From Pyxidicoccus xibeiensis (GTDB lineage Bacteria; Myxococcota; Myxococcia; Myxococcales; Myxococcaceae), in assembly GCF_024198175.1 (NCBI RefSeq), contig NZ_JAJVKV010000002.1, positions 744,001-808,000 on the forward strand: a stretch of 64,000 bases of DNA. The letters run 5' to 3'. Positions 9,328-17,185 of this stretch are shown piece after piece (the stretch's first letter is position 1; every line of letters begins with the position of its first letter). A program made the translations under genes and the position numbers. Under the pieces are notes generated by a model. The model did not search any database, was not told the origin of the DNA, and saw only the letters and a program-made list of their open reading frames with translations.

Positions 9328-10641
9328 ATGAATGCTCCACCCCTTCCTCCCCGTTCCCCGCGGGCGCCTGACGGGGCCCTCCGCCGGGCCCTGCGGTGGC
9401 TCGTCGCGCACCACGTCTTCGGCAGCCTGTTCATCGTCGTCTTCGCCACGGCCGTCATCGCCGGGCAGGTGGCGGACCGGACGGACTTCGCCAACTCGGA
9501 GCTGGCCGCGGGGGTGGAGGACCGCTGGGGCGCACCCGTCACGCAGCCCGCGCCGTCGCTGCGCTACGTGAACAGCGGCACCATCTTCACCGAGCTCAAG
9601 CCGCTGCCCTTCGACCAGCAGCACGTCCAGGTGAAGGCGCAGATGAACTACCGCAAGCGGGGCCTGCGGTACTTCTCCGGCTTCGACTTCATGCTCGATG
9701 CCGAGTACGCGGTGGTCAACCGTGAGAGCAACGACATCGACGTGGCGTTCATCTTCCCCATCGAGATGGACAAGTCGCAGGTGCTCCTGTCGGACCTCCA
9801 GTTCGTGGTGGACGGCCAGGAGTCCAGCCTGGACCTGGGCGAGTCCGGCAACCGGCTGGTGTGGACGGGCCGCATCGCGAAGGGCTCCACGGCCCGCTTC
9901 GCCATCCGCTACCGCGCGCGCGGCCTCGACTCCTTCGTCTACCGCCTGGACCCGGCGCTGCCGGCCCGCGACGTCAGCCTCCACGTCGCCGTGGAGGGAG
10001 GGGAGAACTACGACTACCCGGCCGGCGTGCTGGCCGCGTCGTCCGTCACGCCGGAGCGCGACAGGGTGACGCTGGACTGGGCCTTCAAGTCGCTCGAGTC
10101 CGGGGTGAACCTGGGCGTCATCCTGCCGTCGGAGAAGACCTTCGACGTCATGGTGTCCACCATGGCCAGCCGCGCGTGGGTGCCCTTCCTGGCCCTGCTG
10201 GCGCTGCTGTCCGCGCTCAGCCTGCGCCACCGCCGCCCCATGGCCGTCCACGAGGCCTATCTGCTCGCGGCCGTCTACGGCTTCTTCTTCGTGCTGCTCT
10301 CATACCTGGCCGCCTTCATGAACTTCTATGCGGCCTACGCCATCTCCGCGGCGGGCCTGGGCGCCGCGACGGTGGCCTATGCGCGGTGGCTCTTCCCGAA
10401 GGAGCGCGCCGCCGTGCTCGCCGGCCTCTGGGGCGCCACGCTGGTGGTGCCCACCGGCGCCGTCATCCTGGAGGGCTACACCGGCCTCATCTACACGCTG
10501 GAGATCCTCGCCGCGCTGCTCGGGCTGATGGTGCTCTCCACCCGCGCCGGTGTGCGCGCCTTCCTCTCCGACTTGTCGCAGCCCGGCGAGCCGCCTCGCG
10601 CCGCCGCCGTCGCCACCCCTGTCACCCCGGAAGCGAGCTGA
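9328..10641 (+). CDS. CreD-like inner membrane protein
   Basis: Membrane protein of 437 residues. One helix lies near the N-terminus (about 27-47), followed by a large periplasmic beta-rich domain (about 50-275) and then five or six helices from about 280 to 420. This one-helix/periplasmic/multi-helix plan and the segment AYLLAAVYGFFFVLLSYLAA resemble CreD, the envelope-integrity protein controlled by CreBC in enterobacteria and linked to beta-lactam response. Context supports the call: a sensor kinase and an OmpR-type regulator lie immediately beyond the next gene. A short Gly/Ala/Pro-rich tail ends the protein. Similarity to CreD was judged by eye, so the family name is moderately certain. 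Confidence 0.65.
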   Translation: MNAPPLPPRSPRAPDGALRRALRWLVAHHVFGSLFIVVFATAVIAGQVADRTDFANSELAAGVEDRWGAPVTQPAPSLRYVNSGTIFTELKPLPFDQQHVQVKAQMNYRKRGLRYFSGFDFMLDAEYAVVNRESNDIDVAFIFPIEMDKSQVLLSDLQFVVDGQESSLDLGESGNRLVWTGRIAKGSTARFAIRYRARGLDSFVYRLDPALPARDVSLHVAVEGGENYDYPAGVLAASSVTPERDRVTLDWAFKSLESGVNLGVILPSEKTFDVMVSTMASRAWVPFLALLALLSALSLRHRRPMAVHEAYLLAAVYGFFFVLLSYLAAFMNFYAAYAISAAGLGAATVAYARWLFPKERAAVLAGLWGATLVVPTGAVILEGYTGLIYTLEILAALLGLMVLSTRAGVRAFLSDLSQPGEPPRAAAVATPVTPEAS

Positions 10642-10647
10642 ACCGCC

Positions 10648-11817
10648 ATGTCCACCCTCTCCCTCGTCGTCGGACTCCTGCTGACCACGGCCGACGCTCA
10701 GGCCTCCACGCCTGGCGGCACGGCCACCGTGCCCCTGGACCAGCTCATCCCGCTGTACGCGCAGCGCGAGGCCCCCAAGCCCGCGCCCCCGCCCACGGAG
10801 GCGCTGGTGAAGAGCCAGCTCAAGGGGCGCCTGTCGTCGGAGGCCCTCCTGGTGGACGGGCACTTCGACGTGGAGGTGCTCGCGGACGGGCGGTGGACGC
10901 AGGTGCGCCTGCTCCAGCTGGACGCGGACACCTATCCCAGCGAGCTGCCCACGCTGGAGGACGCCACGGTGGGCGTGGTGGACGGGTACCTCTGCCTCCT
11001 CACCCGGAAGGCGGGCCGGTATGCGTTCGACGTGAGCCTGTCCGTGCGCTCGCCGGGCGCGGGCCCCGAGCGCCGCGCGCAGCTGCGCTTCGGCCCCCAG
11101 GTCTCCCCGGTGCCGCTGGCGCTGGAGGCGGACACGTCCGTCTTCACGCTGATGGAGCCGCTGCCCGCGTCCGCGAGCGAGGCGTATGCCGTGTACCCGG
11201 TGCAGGGCAGCCTGCGCGTCGGCTGGCGCGCGGCGGTGGCGCAGGGGGCCCAGAAGCCGCAGGTGCGCCCGCCGCTGGAGCCGCGCATCACCGAGGCCCA
11301 CGCCTCCTGGGTGTCCACGCTGGAGGGGCGCGCCACCCTGCGCGTGAGCTACTCGCTGAGCCTGGACCGCGAGCAGCCGCTGGAGCTGGAGCTGCCCGAG
11401 GGCCACCGCCTGGAGCGCGTCACCCTCAACGCCATCCCCGTGCCGGTGGAGGCGCAGGAGGGTGTGCTGAAGCTCAAGGCCGCTCCCGCGAGGCTGGGCG
11501 AGACGGGAGGCACGCTGGAGGTGGTGCTGGCGCGAGAGCTGGGCGTCTTCCACCTCTCTGGCCGGCTGAAGCTGGCGCTGCCTCGCGTGTCCTGGCCCGT
11601 GGCGGAGCTGCGCGCCCGCGCGCACTTCCCGGCGGTGTTCAACTACCGCCGCGAGGGCGGCAGCCTGGAGCAGGTGGAGGCCGCTACCGTGGCGGAGGCG
11701 GCCTCGTCCGGGCTGCCCGGCAAGGAGCTGAGCTTCCGCCAGTACCTGGTGGCGGCCTCCGCGCCCACGCTGGAGCTGGGGTACTCGGTGGACATCTCCA
11801 ACAGCTACTTCCGCTGA
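10648..11817 (+). CDS. predicted periplasmic protein, partner of the CreD-like protein
   Basis: Protein of 389 residues with a short signal peptide (LSLVVGLLLTTADAQA). The mature part is rich in beta strands (for example VDGHFDVEVLADGRWTQVRL and GRATLRVSYSLSLDREQPLE) with no cysteines or enzymatic motif, suggesting one or more beta-sandwich domains. It starts 6 bases after the CreD-like stop with a GGAAGCGAG site upstream, so the two are co-transcribed and probably act together at the inner membrane. I do not recognise the family. Its last 13 bases overlap the convergent histidine kinase gene. Confidence 0.7.
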   Translation: MSTLSLVVGLLLTTADAQASTPGGTATVPLDQLIPLYAQREAPKPAPPPTEALVKSQLKGRLSSEALLVDGHFDVEVLADGRWTQVRLLQLDADTYPSELPTLEDATVGVVDGYLCLLTRKAGRYAFDVSLSVRSPGAGPERRAQLRFGPQVSPVPLALEADTSVFTLMEPLPASASEAYAVYPVQGSLRVGWRAAVAQGAQKPQVRPPLEPRITEAHASWVSTLEGRATLRVSYSLSLDREQPLELELPEGHRLERVTLNAIPVPVEAQEGVLKLKAAPARLGETGGTLEVVLARELGVFHLSGRLKLALPRVSWPVAELRARAHFPAVFNYRREGGSLEQVEAATVAEAASSGLPGKELSFRQYLVAASAPTLELGYSVDISNSYFR

Positions 11818-13457
11818 AGCCCGTCCGCGGGCGCGGCCACCACGGCGAAGGCCGCGCCGCGGGTGGAGGCCTCACCCGGGGGTAACAGTTCCAACCCCGC
11901 CCCAAACGCGCGCAGCATGGACTGGGAGATGGTCAACCCCAGGCCGGTGCCTCCCCGCTCGCGCGCGGTGGTGAAGAAGGCGTCGAAGATGCGTGCGCGG
12001 TTGGCCTCGGAGATGCCGCGCCCGTCGTCGCGCACCACCACGCGCACCGGGCCCGCGCCGTCCGCCTCCACCGCCAGGTCCACGCGCACGCTGTCTCCGC
12101 CGTGCTGGCGGGCGTTGGTGACGAGCTGCCACAGCACGTCGTCCAGCACCTCCGCGGGCAGCGACAGCGCGAGCCCCGCCGGTACCGGCGCCACCTGGAC
12201 GTCCGCCAGGCCCTCGGCGCGGGCGCGGGCCGCGAGCCCGTCCAGCAGCGGGGCCAGCTCCACCCGCGCGGGCGTGGCCGTCATCGAGTCCGCGCGGGCC
12301 AGCTCCAGCAGGCGCTGCACCAGCCGCGTCAGGCGCCGCGCGTCCGCGTCGACGTTGGCGAGGAAGCGCGAGCGCTGCTCCGGCGACATGACGTCCGCGC
12401 TGTCACGCAAGAGCTCCACCGCGCCCTGGATGGAGGCCAGCGGCGTCTTGAACTCGTGCGACACGTTGGCGGCGAACGAGCGGATGTACTGGTTCCTGTC
12501 CCGGAGCGCCGTGGCCATGCCCGCCAGCGCCTCGGACAGCTCGGCCAGCTCCGCCACCACGGGGCGCGGCACCGGCTCGAAGCCCGAGGGGGCGCTCGCG
12601 GCGATGGCCCGCGTCTGCTTCACCAGCGCCCGCACCGGCCGGCCCACCAGCGCGGCCGCGGCGAGCGACATCAGCGCCACCGCGCCCAGCAGCACCAGGC
12701 CCGTGGCGGTGAGGTTCCACCGGTCCGCGTAGACGGCCTTGGCGAAGGTCATCGGCGTGCGCGCCAGCACCACCGCGCCCCAGACGCGGTCCCCCTGCAG
12801 CACGGGCAGGGCCACCGAGACGCGCACGCCCGTGTCGCGGCTGAGGGAGGCCAGCGGCGTGTCCTCCGGCTCGGCATAGCGGCGGCGCAGCACGCTGTTG
12901 GGCTCGCCGCGCAGTGCCTTCCGCACCTCCACGCGCTCCAGCAGCGTGACGCCGAGCAGCTCCGGGCTGCTGCTGGCGACCACGACGCCCTCGGTGTCCA
13001 CCACGCGGATGCCGGCGAGGGTTGCGGCCCGCACCTGCTCGAGCAGGGGATTCAGCCGCGCGCCGGCCTCCCACGCCAGGGGCTCCGCGGGCACCCGCGA
13101 GGGGGCGGGCGCGGCATCCGGAGGCAGCGCGGTGTCCGACGCCTTCAGCGAGGGGAGGATGGGCCTCAGCCGCTCGTCGATGGGGATGCTGAAGGGCCAG
13201 GGCGCGGTGCGCTCCCGGCCGTAGTCGCGCGAGCCCACCGTCTCGCGCAGCCGCTCGCGGAAGATTTCGGCCACCACCGCGCCTTGGGCAATCAGCTCCG
13301 ACTCCGTCTGCCGGATGAGCTGGTCGTCGTAGACGCGCACGAAGGACAGGCCCGCCAGCGTGAGCACGAAGCCGGCCAGGCCCACGGCGGCGAAGACCAT
13401 CCACAGGCGCGGGCGCGCGCGGAGGCTAGGGGAGGGCGAGCCGATAGCCGAGGCCAT
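11805..13457 (-). CDS. CreC-like sensor histidine kinase
   Basis: Protein of 550 residues: N-terminal membrane helix (about 20-40), periplasmic or extracytoplasmic sensor region (about 45-270) with GVRVSVALPVLQGDRVWGAV of the kind seen in CACHE-like sensors, second helix (GLVLLGAVALMSLAAAALVG), HAMP-like linker, H-box AANVSHEFKTPLASIQG, N-box VLWQLVTNARQHGG, and G-boxes VRDDGRGISEANRARIFD and GGTGLGLTI. All catalytic motifs are intact. Its start lies 32 bases inside the regulator gene, so the pair is translationally coupled. By position it should sense envelope state and control the neighbouring CreD-like operon. Confidence 0.9.
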   Translation of the reverse strand: MASAIGSPSPSLRARPRLWMVFAAVGLAGFVLTLAGLSFVRVYDDQLIRQTESELIAQGAVVAEIFRERLRETVGSRDYGRERTAPWPFSIPIDERLRPILPSLKASDTALPPDAAPAPSRVPAEPLAWEAGARLNPLLEQVRAATLAGIRVVDTEGVVVASSSPELLGVTLLERVEVRKALRGEPNSVLRRRYAEPEDTPLASLSRDTGVRVSVALPVLQGDRVWGAVVLARTPMTFAKAVYADRWNLTATGLVLLGAVALMSLAAAALVGRPVRALVKQTRAIAASAPSGFEPVPRPVVAELAELSEALAGMATALRDRNQYIRSFAANVSHEFKTPLASIQGAVELLRDSADVMSPEQRSRFLANVDADARRLTRLVQRLLELARADSMTATPARVELAPLLDGLAARARAEGLADVQVAPVPAGLALSLPAEVLDDVLWQLVTNARQHGGDSVRVDLAVEADGAGPVRVVVRDDGRGISEANRARIFDAFFTTARERGGTGLGLTISQSMLRAFGAGLELLPPGEASTRGAAFAVVAAPADGLQRK

Positions 13458-14124
13458 GCACCGTCTCGATGACTTCTCCGCCCGCGGCGGCGAACTTCTG
13501 GCGCACCCGGCGCACGTGACTGTCGATGGTGCGGTCGCTCACCACCACGTCGTCATAGACGCGCGTCATCAGCTCGTCGCGCGTGAAGACCTTGCCCGGC
13601 ACGCGCAAGAGCGTGGCGAGCAGCTGGAACTCCGTGACGGTGAGCACCACCTCCTGCTCGTTCCACCACGCGCGCCAGCGCTCCGCGTCCATGCGCAGCG
13701 GGCCCCGGTCTTGGAGTCGCTGCGGGGGCGCGCTGACGTCCGGAGGCGAGGCGGGGCGGGCACGGCGCAGCACCGCCTTCACGCGGGCCACCAGCTCGCG
13801 CGGGCTGAAGGGCTTGGTGAGGTAGTCGTCGCCTCCCAGCTCCAGACCGAGGATGCGGTCCACCTCGTCGTCGCGCGAGGAGAGGAAGACGATGGGCAGC
13901 TCGTGCTTGCGGCGGACCTCGCGGCACACGGCGAGCCCGTCCAGCTCCGGCATCATGATGTCCAGGACGATGAGCGCGGGCACCGCGCGCTCCACCCGCG
14001 CCAGGGCCGCCCGGCCGTCCGAGGCCTCCTCTACGTGGAAGCCGCCCTGCTCCAGCGCGAAGCGGACGATTTCTCGCAGGTGGGGATCATCATCGACGAC
14101 CAGGACGGTGGGGCGTTCGGCCAC
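13426..14124 (-). CDS. OmpR-family response regulator (CreB-like)
   Basis: Protein of 232 residues with a receiver domain (acidic pair in VVDDDPHL, phospho-acceptor Asp55 in LIVLDIMMPELDG, Lys in YLTKPFSPRELVARV) and a C-terminal winged-helix DNA-binding domain ending GEVIETVHGLGYRLALP. The order regulator then kinase, the overlap with the kinase gene, and the convergent CreD-like operon make this the likely transcriptional regulator of that operon. An intact receiver implies normal phosphorylation control. Confidence 0.92.
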   Translation of the reverse strand: MAERPTVLVVDDDPHLREIVRFALEQGGFHVEEASDGRAALARVERAVPALIVLDIMMPELDGLAVCREVRRKHELPIVFLSSRDDEVDRILGLELGGDDYLTKPFSPRELVARVKAVLRRARPASPPDVSAPPQRLQDRGPLRMDAERWRAWWNEQEVVLTVTEFQLLATLLRVPGKVFTRDELMTRVYDDVVVSDRTIDSHVRRVRQKFAAAGGEVIETVHGLGYRLALP

Positions 14125-14147
14125 GGGCTCCGCTCTCGGGAGGGACG

Positions 14148-14330
14148 CGGCGAGTCTATGCGATCTGGGGCCCGCATCGCCCCGGCTCCGAGCTGGAGGA
14201 TGGGGCCCTGGTCCTGGAGGGAGCCTTCGGTGACCGCTCCCCGCGGGAGCTGCTCACGCAGGTGGACACTTCGAAGCTCCTGCTCCTGGACCGGGGGTTC
14301 CACTGGATCAACGAGCGCCCGCTCAACACG
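14148..14330 (+). pseudogene. possible coding remnant without a start codon
   Basis: On the plus strand the frame beginning near 14148 reads RVYAIWGPHRPGSELEDGAL and continues into SKLLLLDRGFHWINERPLNT, a composition that looks like real protein rather than noise. The frame has no ATG, GTG or TTG before 14262 and soon degenerates into Arg/Gly-rich sequence. It may be a gene fragment, or chance in GC-rich DNA. Confidence 0.25.
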
Positions 14331-14378
14331 TGCAGCGGGCGGAAGGGGCGGGGGCCCCGGAGGGCGCCCCGCCTGCGT

Positions 14379-14474
14379 CTACCAACGCCGCGACCGCCGG
14401 CGGGGACGAGGAATCATCACCGCCGCGGCGAGCAGCAGAATGACTGGAATGAACACGAGCATCGTCTGAGCCAT
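14379..14474 (-). CDS. 31-residue single-helix membrane protein
   Basis: A short gene encoding 31 residues: MAQTM, then a hydrophobic stretch (LVFIPVILLLAAAVM) and a basic tail (PRPRRRSRRW). It is preceded by a near-perfect ribosome site, AAAGGAGGGCGACGGTG, directly before the ATG; a GTG one codon upstream could also start it. One helix followed by an Arg-rich end predicts an inner membrane protein with a cytoplasmic tail. It lies alone between the response regulator and the helical unknown. Function is unknown. The ribosome site and the hydrophobic-plus-basic layout are the reasons for calling it. Confidence 0.6.
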   Translation of the reverse strand: MAQTMLVFIPVILLLAAAVMIPRPRRRSRRW

Positions 14475-14704
14475 CACCGTCGCCCTCCTTTCAAGAAGTC
14501 GCGCACTATGGCGCCCCCCTCTGACGTACTGACCGGGGCATTCCTGAAAAGACGGTCAAACGGGACTGTGACATCCGTGGAGGCAATGTGCGCCGCGCTC
14601 CTCCTGACGGGATGGGTCGGCGAAGCTGACGGCGGAGGCGGCATGCCAGCAGTACGCGGCAGCCGGGCCCCCATTGCAGGGGCTCAAGGGGCAGGGCGCC
14701 TCGC

Positions 14705-15538
14705 TCAGAGCAGCTCGCGGGTAATCACCTCGGAGCGCTCGGAGTCGTTCCAGGTGACCTTCCGGGTCTCCCGGCCGTTGAAGTACATGGCCTCCCGGTC
14801 GCTGATGAGCTTGCGGATGGTGACGCGGGAGAGGAACTGGCTCTCGTCCACGCCGTGGGTCAGCTCGTAGCGGGGGACGTTCGTGGGCACCTCGCCCAGG
14901 CGGACGCGAATCTCGCCGACGGTGTCCACGTAGTCCGCCAGGCACTGCAGCTGGTTCAGCGCCCGCCGCATCACCTTGTCGGTGCGCTTGCTGATGACGC
15001 GGTCCCAGAACAGATAGCCGGCGCCCAGCGTGGCCGCGCTGGTGAAGAACATGACGAAGACGAGCGCGGGGTCCAGGTAGCGGTTGTGCGTCAGGCCCTT
15101 GTCGACCGCGGCCTCGGTGAGGATGTCCTTCATCGCCTCCACCGCCGTGCGGTGCGCCAGCTGCGTCCACTCGCGCGCGTCCTTCACCGCGCCCAGCAGC
15201 AGCCAGCTGAAGCCCAGGTGCAGCGCGATGAGCGAGCTGCGCGCCTTGTCCCGCTCCATGCCCAGCGCGTCCGTGAAGCTGCCTCGCGCGGACTTGAGCA
15301 GCTCCACCTGCTCCTCCCGCGTGCGGTGGGGCTTCATCGCCGCTTCCAGGTGGATGCGGCCCGCGTTGAAGGGCCCTTCCTGGAGCTGCCGCACGTCCCG
15401 GTGGAGCTGACGGAGCAGCGTCAGCTGCTCCTCCTGGGTTCCCAGGAGCGCCTCCAGCAGCATCGCCGCGGCCGGAGCCTCCAGCCTGCCACTCGACTGT
15501 CTGGGCACTGCGAGGACGAGATCATCCCACCTGGCCAT
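14705..15538 (-). CDS. helical protein of unknown function
   Basis: Protein of 277 residues with Leu/Gln-rich, coiled-coil-like helices in the first half (TQEEQLTLLRQLHRDVRQLQ) and one moderately hydrophobic segment (DPALVFVMFFTSAATLGAGYLF, about 160-180) that may be a membrane helix or a buried helix. The ATG at 15538 (MARWDDLV) was chosen over upstream in-frame starts because the sequence before it is low-quality. I do not recognise the family. It lies 96 bases downstream of the DyP peroxidase gene, same direction, and may be the last gene of that operon. Confidence 0.65.
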   Translation of the reverse strand: MARWDDLVLAVPRQSSGRLEAPAAAMLLEALLGTQEEQLTLLRQLHRDVRQLQEGPFNAGRIHLEAAMKPHRTREEQVELLKSARGSFTDALGMERDKARSSLIALHLGFSWLLLGAVKDAREWTQLAHRTAVEAMKDILTEAAVDKGLTHNRYLDPALVFVMFFTSAATLGAGYLFWDRVISKRTDKVMRRALNQLQCLADYVDTVGEIRVRLGEVPTNVPRYELTHGVDESQFLSRVTIRKLISDREAMYFNGRETRKVTWNDSERSEVITRELL

Positions 15539-15634
15539 GTGCGGCCTCCGCGGAGCTGTGACAGCCGTGGCACCCGACAGCCCCCGCTCGCGAGTCTGCC
15601 ACAAGGCGCGTGGCGGCGAAGTCAGCGGCCCGCC

Positions 15635-17185
15635 TCATGCCGGAGGTGCCGGCTCCCAGGCCGCGAGGAACCTCAGTGCGTTCATCCCCGGCATAAAAAA
15701 ATACCCTCCTCCCCGCATGCTCACGAAGCGCTGGAGATCCGCCACACACTGACGCACGGGTTGCTGGGGGATGACGAGCCTTCCCCCGCCGTCTCCCGAG
15801 AGTGGGTCTTCCGCGCCCTCCATCCCCCCGAGCTGGTCGAAGTGAATCCAACTTCGCTGGATGAACTCGAATTGCCGGCTGAGGCTGGTGTTGAAGGCGA
15901 GGAACAGCAGCCCCTGGCCGCTGTCATCCCAGTAGCTGAAGCCACGCCGGAGCAGGCGGTGCCGCCGCGTCACCTCCAGCGAGGTCGTCTTCTTCGGAGG
16001 CTGGGCGTCGCGTGGGTTGCACCGCCGCGCGTGCGCCGTCACCGGGCAGCCGAGGCCGCGAGGATCATCCCGCGCATACCGGAAGCCGTTGTCGATGCCC
16101 CGCGGGGTGCGCTCCGTCACGTGGGGCGGCTTCGCCTTCTCGGCGCGGAACAGGAAGGGGAGGAGGCGGCGCAGCGGGCCGTGCTTCCTCGCCACCAGCG
16201 GCGCGCCATTGCGCCAGCGGCCCACCAGCTTCGCGGCCACCCACTCGCGCTGGTCCTCGGGCCGGCCCTCCGGTGCGAGCGAGGCATTCGCGCTCAGGAA
16301 GTCCTCGAACTCGCGCACGTGCTGCTCCAGCTTGCGCACGACCAGGTAGCTCCCGTTGCGGCCCAGCTCCCGCCAGCCCTCGCGGCCCGGAGTCGGCGGC
16401 AGCGCGTTCGCCGCGTCCAGCCGCTCCGGCACGCAGGGGGACAGGGGATACTCGCCGTACTCGTTGAGGTGGCCGAGGATGAACTCCCCGCGCTTCACCG
16501 GCCGGTCATAGTCGCGCGGGTGCCCGGCCGGGTCCTCGAAGCCCTCCAGGCGCGGCTGCGACAGGCCGTCCAGGAAGCCGAAGTGGTCCCGGTAGTAGCC
16601 ATGGGGGTCTCCCTCCCGGTGCCTGCGCGAGCCGCGCTGCAGATGAACCTCCCGCAGGCCCTGCTGCGCCGCGCGGGCGCGGTAGTCGTGGAGCAGCGCC
16701 TCCATGCGGCGCGCGTCCCACGCGTAGAGCAGGAGCAGCACGTGCAGGTCGTCCTCGAAGCGCGTCCCGCCGAGCTGCCACGTCTCCGGGGCATTGGCGT
16801 CCACGTCGCGCAGGTGCTCCCGCGCGCGGCGTGCCATGCCTTCGCGCAGCTCGAGCGGGAAGGTGGCGAGCACCTCTTCGGGAAGTCCGAGGGTGGCGAG
16901 GCCCCGGGGCGTCAGCGCGACGTTGACGCGCGAGTATTCATGGCCGAGCTCGCGCCGCCTGCGCTGGTGCTCCACCGGGTCCGCCGTGGTGATGGCCCCC
17001 CGGGCCAGCTCGCCGAGCCACTGCCGGCACAGGGGCGCGTCGTCGATGCGCAGGAAGACGAGCGCGAGCTCCGTCAGCTCCCGGTAGCCGTGCAGCAGCA
17101 GCCCCTGGACGTCCTTCAGGTCGAGCTCAGGCGGCGCCTGGTGCGTGGGCGGAGTACGGCGGGAAGGCAGGTCGGTCGAGTACAC
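15635..17185 (-). CDS. DyP-type heme peroxidase
   Basis: Protein of 516 residues with the hallmarks of dye-decolourising peroxidases: distal GFLDG (203-207, catalytic Asp206), the motif CPVTAHARRCNPRD (proximal heme ligand probably His385), the Arg-containing RLLRRGFSYWD, and a C-terminal LLFLAFNTSLSRQFEFIQRS. It uses hydrogen peroxide to oxidise dyes, phenolics or other bulky substrates. It is longer than typical bacterial DyPs, with inserts near 60-130 and 290-360. The GTG at 17185 is chosen because GGAGGAAG lies just upstream; the gene then overlaps the preceding gene by 59 bases. No signal peptide is visible, so it is cytoplasmic or exported with a partner. Confidence 0.85.
   Translation of the reverse strand: MYSTDLPSRRTPPTHQAPPELDLKDVQGLLLHGYRELTELALVFLRIDDAPLCRQWLGELARGAITTADPVEHQRRRRELGHEYSRVNVALTPRGLATLGLPEEVLATFPLELREGMARRAREHLRDVDANAPETWQLGGTRFEDDLHVLLLLYAWDARRMEALLHDYRARAAQQGLREVHLQRGSRRHREGDPHGYYRDHFGFLDGLSQPRLEGFEDPAGHPRDYDRPVKRGEFILGHLNEYGEYPLSPCVPERLDAANALPPTPGREGWRELGRNGSYLVVRKLEQHVREFEDFLSANASLAPEGRPEDQREWVAAKLVGRWRNGAPLVARKHGPLRRLLPFLFRAEKAKPPHVTERTPRGIDNGFRYARDDPRGLGCPVTAHARRCNPRDAQPPKKTTSLEVTRRHRLLRRGFSYWDDSGQGLLFLAFNTSLSRQFEFIQRSWIHFDQLGGMEGAEDPLSGDGGGRLVIPQQPVRQCVADLQRFVSMRGGGYFFMPGMNALRFLAAWEPAPPA

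Noticed and set aside
14474-14674. 66-residue frame on the minus strand
   Set aside because: No ribosome site and no protein-like pattern; the 31-residue gene beside it in a different frame has a strong ribosome site.
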